Shown: piece by piece, positions 6,187-7,511 of the stretch | Layout: each line of letters opens with the position of its first letter | Numbering within the stretch: position 1 is the stretch's first letter | NCBI GenBank assembly: GCA_937982605.1 | Contig: CALJLC010000524.1 | Coordinates: 1-7,511, forward strand | DNA: 7,511 bases | Reading direction: 5' to 3' | Origin: an uncultured Gemmatimonadales bacterium | GTDB lineage: Bacteria; Gemmatimonadota; Gemmatimonadetes; Longimicrobiales; Gaopeijiaceae | The notes under the pieces: generated by a model | What the model saw: only the letters and a program-made list of their open reading frames with translations | Told to the model about the DNA's origin: nothing | The model's database searches: none | Program-made: the position numbers and the translations under genes

Positions 6187-7491
6187 TCAGCCTGCCGAGG
6201 GCACCGCGATCCAGATGAGCACGGCCAGCACCACGAGCTGGATCCCGATGAACGGGATCACACCCCTGTAGATCGACGTGGTGGGGATCTTCTGCGGCGT
6301 GACGCCCCTCAGGTAGAAGAGGCTGAAGCCGAACGGCGGCGTCAGGAACGACGTCTGCAGGTTCACCGCCAGCACGATGCCCAGCCACGTCAGGTCCACG
6401 CCGAGGATCTGCGCGGCCGGAACGATGAGCGGGACGATGATGAAGGCGATCTCGAAGAAGTCGATGAAGAACCCGAGGATGAACACCACGAGGTTCACGA
6501 CCAGGAGGAAGCCGAGCGCGCCGCCGGGAATGCCGGTCAGCATCGTCTCGATCCAGATGTCGCCGTCGAAGCCGCGGAAGACGAGAGCGAAGGCGGTCGA
6601 GCCGATGAGGAGGAAGACGACCATGATCGTCAGCCTGCTCGTCTCCTCCATCGCGTCCCGCAGCGCCGGGTACGACAGCGAGCGGTTCATCGCGGCGAGC
6701 GCCATCGCGCCCATCGATCCCAGCGCGCCCGCCTCGGTGGGCGTCGCGACGCCGGCGAAGATGCTTCCGAGCACGACGACGATCAGCGTCAGCGGAGGCA
6801 GGAGCGAGAGCACCACCCGACGGACGAGCTCGAAACCGGTGACCCGCATCTCCTCGGGCAGCGCGGGCGCCACCTCCTTCTTCACGAAGGCGAGGATCAT
6901 CACGTAGACGGCGTACGCACCGGTGAGCGCGAGGCCGGGCAACAGCGCGGCGCGGAAGAGGTCCCCGACGCTGACGCCCATCTGGTCGCCCAGCACGATG
7001 AGGACGATCGAGGGAGGGATGATCTGACCCAGCGTGCCCGAGGCGGAGATCACCCCGAGGCTCACCTCGGGCTTGTACCCGTTGCGGAGCATGACCGGGA
7101 GCGAAATCAGCCCCATGGCCGTCACGCTCGCCCCGACGACGCCCGTGGCCGCCGCCAGCAGGGCGCCGACGAAGATGACGCCGATGGCGAGTCCGCCCCG
7201 GAATCGTCCGAAGAGGACGCCGATCGTCTCCAGGAGCTGCTCGGCCAGCTTCGACTTCTCGAGCACGGTGCCCATGAAGATGAAGAACGGCACCGCCAGC
7301 AGCGTGAAGTTCGACATCGTGCCGAAGGTGCGCTCCGGCATCGCGAAGAGCAGCGGCATGTCGAACGCGCCGAAGGCCGATCCCAGGAGCGCGAAGATGA
7401 GCGCGGTGCCGCCGAGCGCGAACGCCACCGGATACCCGGTGAAGATCATGGCGAGCACCGCGATGAACATCGCGGGGCCCCAGAGGCTCAT
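6187..7491 (-). CDS. TRAP transporter large permease subunit (DctM/FcbT3 type)
   Basis: This 434-residue polytopic inner-membrane protein is the transport subunit of a TRAP importer, which couples uptake of an organic acid to sodium or proton entry. Almost the whole length is hydrophobic helix in the DctM pattern. Motifs are 'TGYPVAFALGG' (18-28), 'SNFTLLAVPFFIFMG' (60-74), 'GATGVVGASVTAMG'-like loop (114-127), the hairpin 'GTLGQIIPPS' (152-161), 'VATPTEAGALG' (248-258) and, in the second half, 'TSFLTPPFGFSLFYLRGV' (380-397). The two Pro-containing re-entrant hairpins correspond to the repeated halves that bind cation and substrate. The sequence fits the mannitol/chloroaromatic branch (COG4664), which normally pairs with TakP/FcbT1-type binding proteins such as the one at 433-1560. 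Start: ATG 7491, with GGAGG (7503-7499) seven bases upstream. Length is full. The DctQ small subunit should precede it beyond the right edge. Confidence 0.94.
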   Translation of the reverse strand: MSLWGPAMFIAVLAMIFTGYPVAFALGGTALIFALLGSAFGAFDMPLLFAMPERTFGTMSNFTLLAVPFFIFMGTVLEKSKLAEQLLETIGVLFGRFRGGLAIGVIFVGALLAAATGVVGASVTAMGLISLPVMLRNGYKPEVSLGVISASGTLGQIIPPSIVLIVLGDQMGVSVGDLFRAALLPGLALTGAYAVYVMILAFVKKEVAPALPEEMRVTGFELVRRVVLSLLPPLTLIVVVLGSIFAGVATPTEAGALGSMGAMALAAMNRSLSYPALRDAMEETSRLTIMVVFLLIGSTAFALVFRGFDGDIWIETMLTGIPGGALGFLLVVNLVVFILGFFIDFFEIAFIIVPLIVPAAQILGVDLTWLGIVLAVNLQTSFLTPPFGFSLFYLRGVTPQKIPTTSIYRGVIPFIGIQLVVLAVLIWIAVPSAG

Positions 7492-7511
7492 AGGTGCACC
7501 TCCGGCTCACC
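7488..7511 (-). CDS. possible last codons of the TRAP small permease (DctQ)
   Basis: Reading leftward from the right edge, one frame gives seven codons (GEPEVHL) and then TGA at 7490-7488, which would overlap the large-permease start as ATGA. TRAP small and large permease genes are commonly adjacent and coupled in this way. Another frame stops at 7509-7507 and would leave a 15-base gap instead. Seven codons cannot prove identity, so this call rests on gene-order expectation. Confidence 0.22.
   Translation of the reverse strand, partial: GEPEVHL

Noticed and set aside
6173..7510. 445-codon - strand open frame in another frame over the TRAP large permease
   Set aside because: The product is Arg/His/Gly-rich and not hydrophobic, while the frame at 6187-7491 gives a full DctM protein with a good ribosome site.

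Overview
The window is about 7.5 kb of high-GC, densely coding bacterial DNA. It holds six complete genes, the 3' end of a seventh, and possibly the last codons of an eighth. The best taxonomic hint is a PadR-family regulator whose stop overlaps the start of a large MacB/FtsX-like permease with the N-terminal extension of the 'ADOP' (acidobacterial duplicated orphan permease) family. That pair is typical of Acidobacteriota, Gemmatimonadota and related soil lineages. With the GC content and a Tat/lipoprotein TRAP binding protein, a Gemmatimonadota-like organism is plausible. This is inference, because the window has no rRNA or other phylogenetic marker.

Layout. On the + strand, positions 1-290 are the C-terminal end of a protein that resembles the soluble tail of a membrane glycosyltransferase (tentative). 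A complete TRAP-transporter solute-binding protein of the TakP/FcbT1 type follows (433-1560), closed by a strong hairpin terminator (1601-1632). Everything from 1685 to the right edge is on the - strand and converges on that terminator. In order of transcription these are: a TRAP large permease of the DctM/FcbT3 type (7491-6187), a PadR regulator (6113-5778), the ADOP-type permease (5781-3085), an AlkA-like DNA-3-methyladenine glycosylase (2988-2344), and a CCoAOMT-type SAM O-methyltransferase (2347-1685).

How the genes work together. The binding protein and the large permease belong to the matching mannitol/chloroaromatic/alpha-keto-acid branch of TRAP transporters. They are probably parts of one importer, although they lie on opposite strands about 4.6 kb apart. 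The small DctQ subunit is expected just beyond the right edge. PadR and the permease share a 4-nt stop/start overlap and look like a regulator-target module. The glycosylase and methyltransferase share an ATGA overlap and look translationally coupled, though no biochemical link between them is obvious.

There is no gene-free stretch above 300 bases; the largest gap is 142 bases (291-432). I see no CRISPR, tRNA, rRNA, insertion sequence or phage signature. I do not see a clearly new system: the unusual points are the split TRAP locus, the coupled repair/methyltransferase pair, and two inverted-repeat structures in short intergenic regions.
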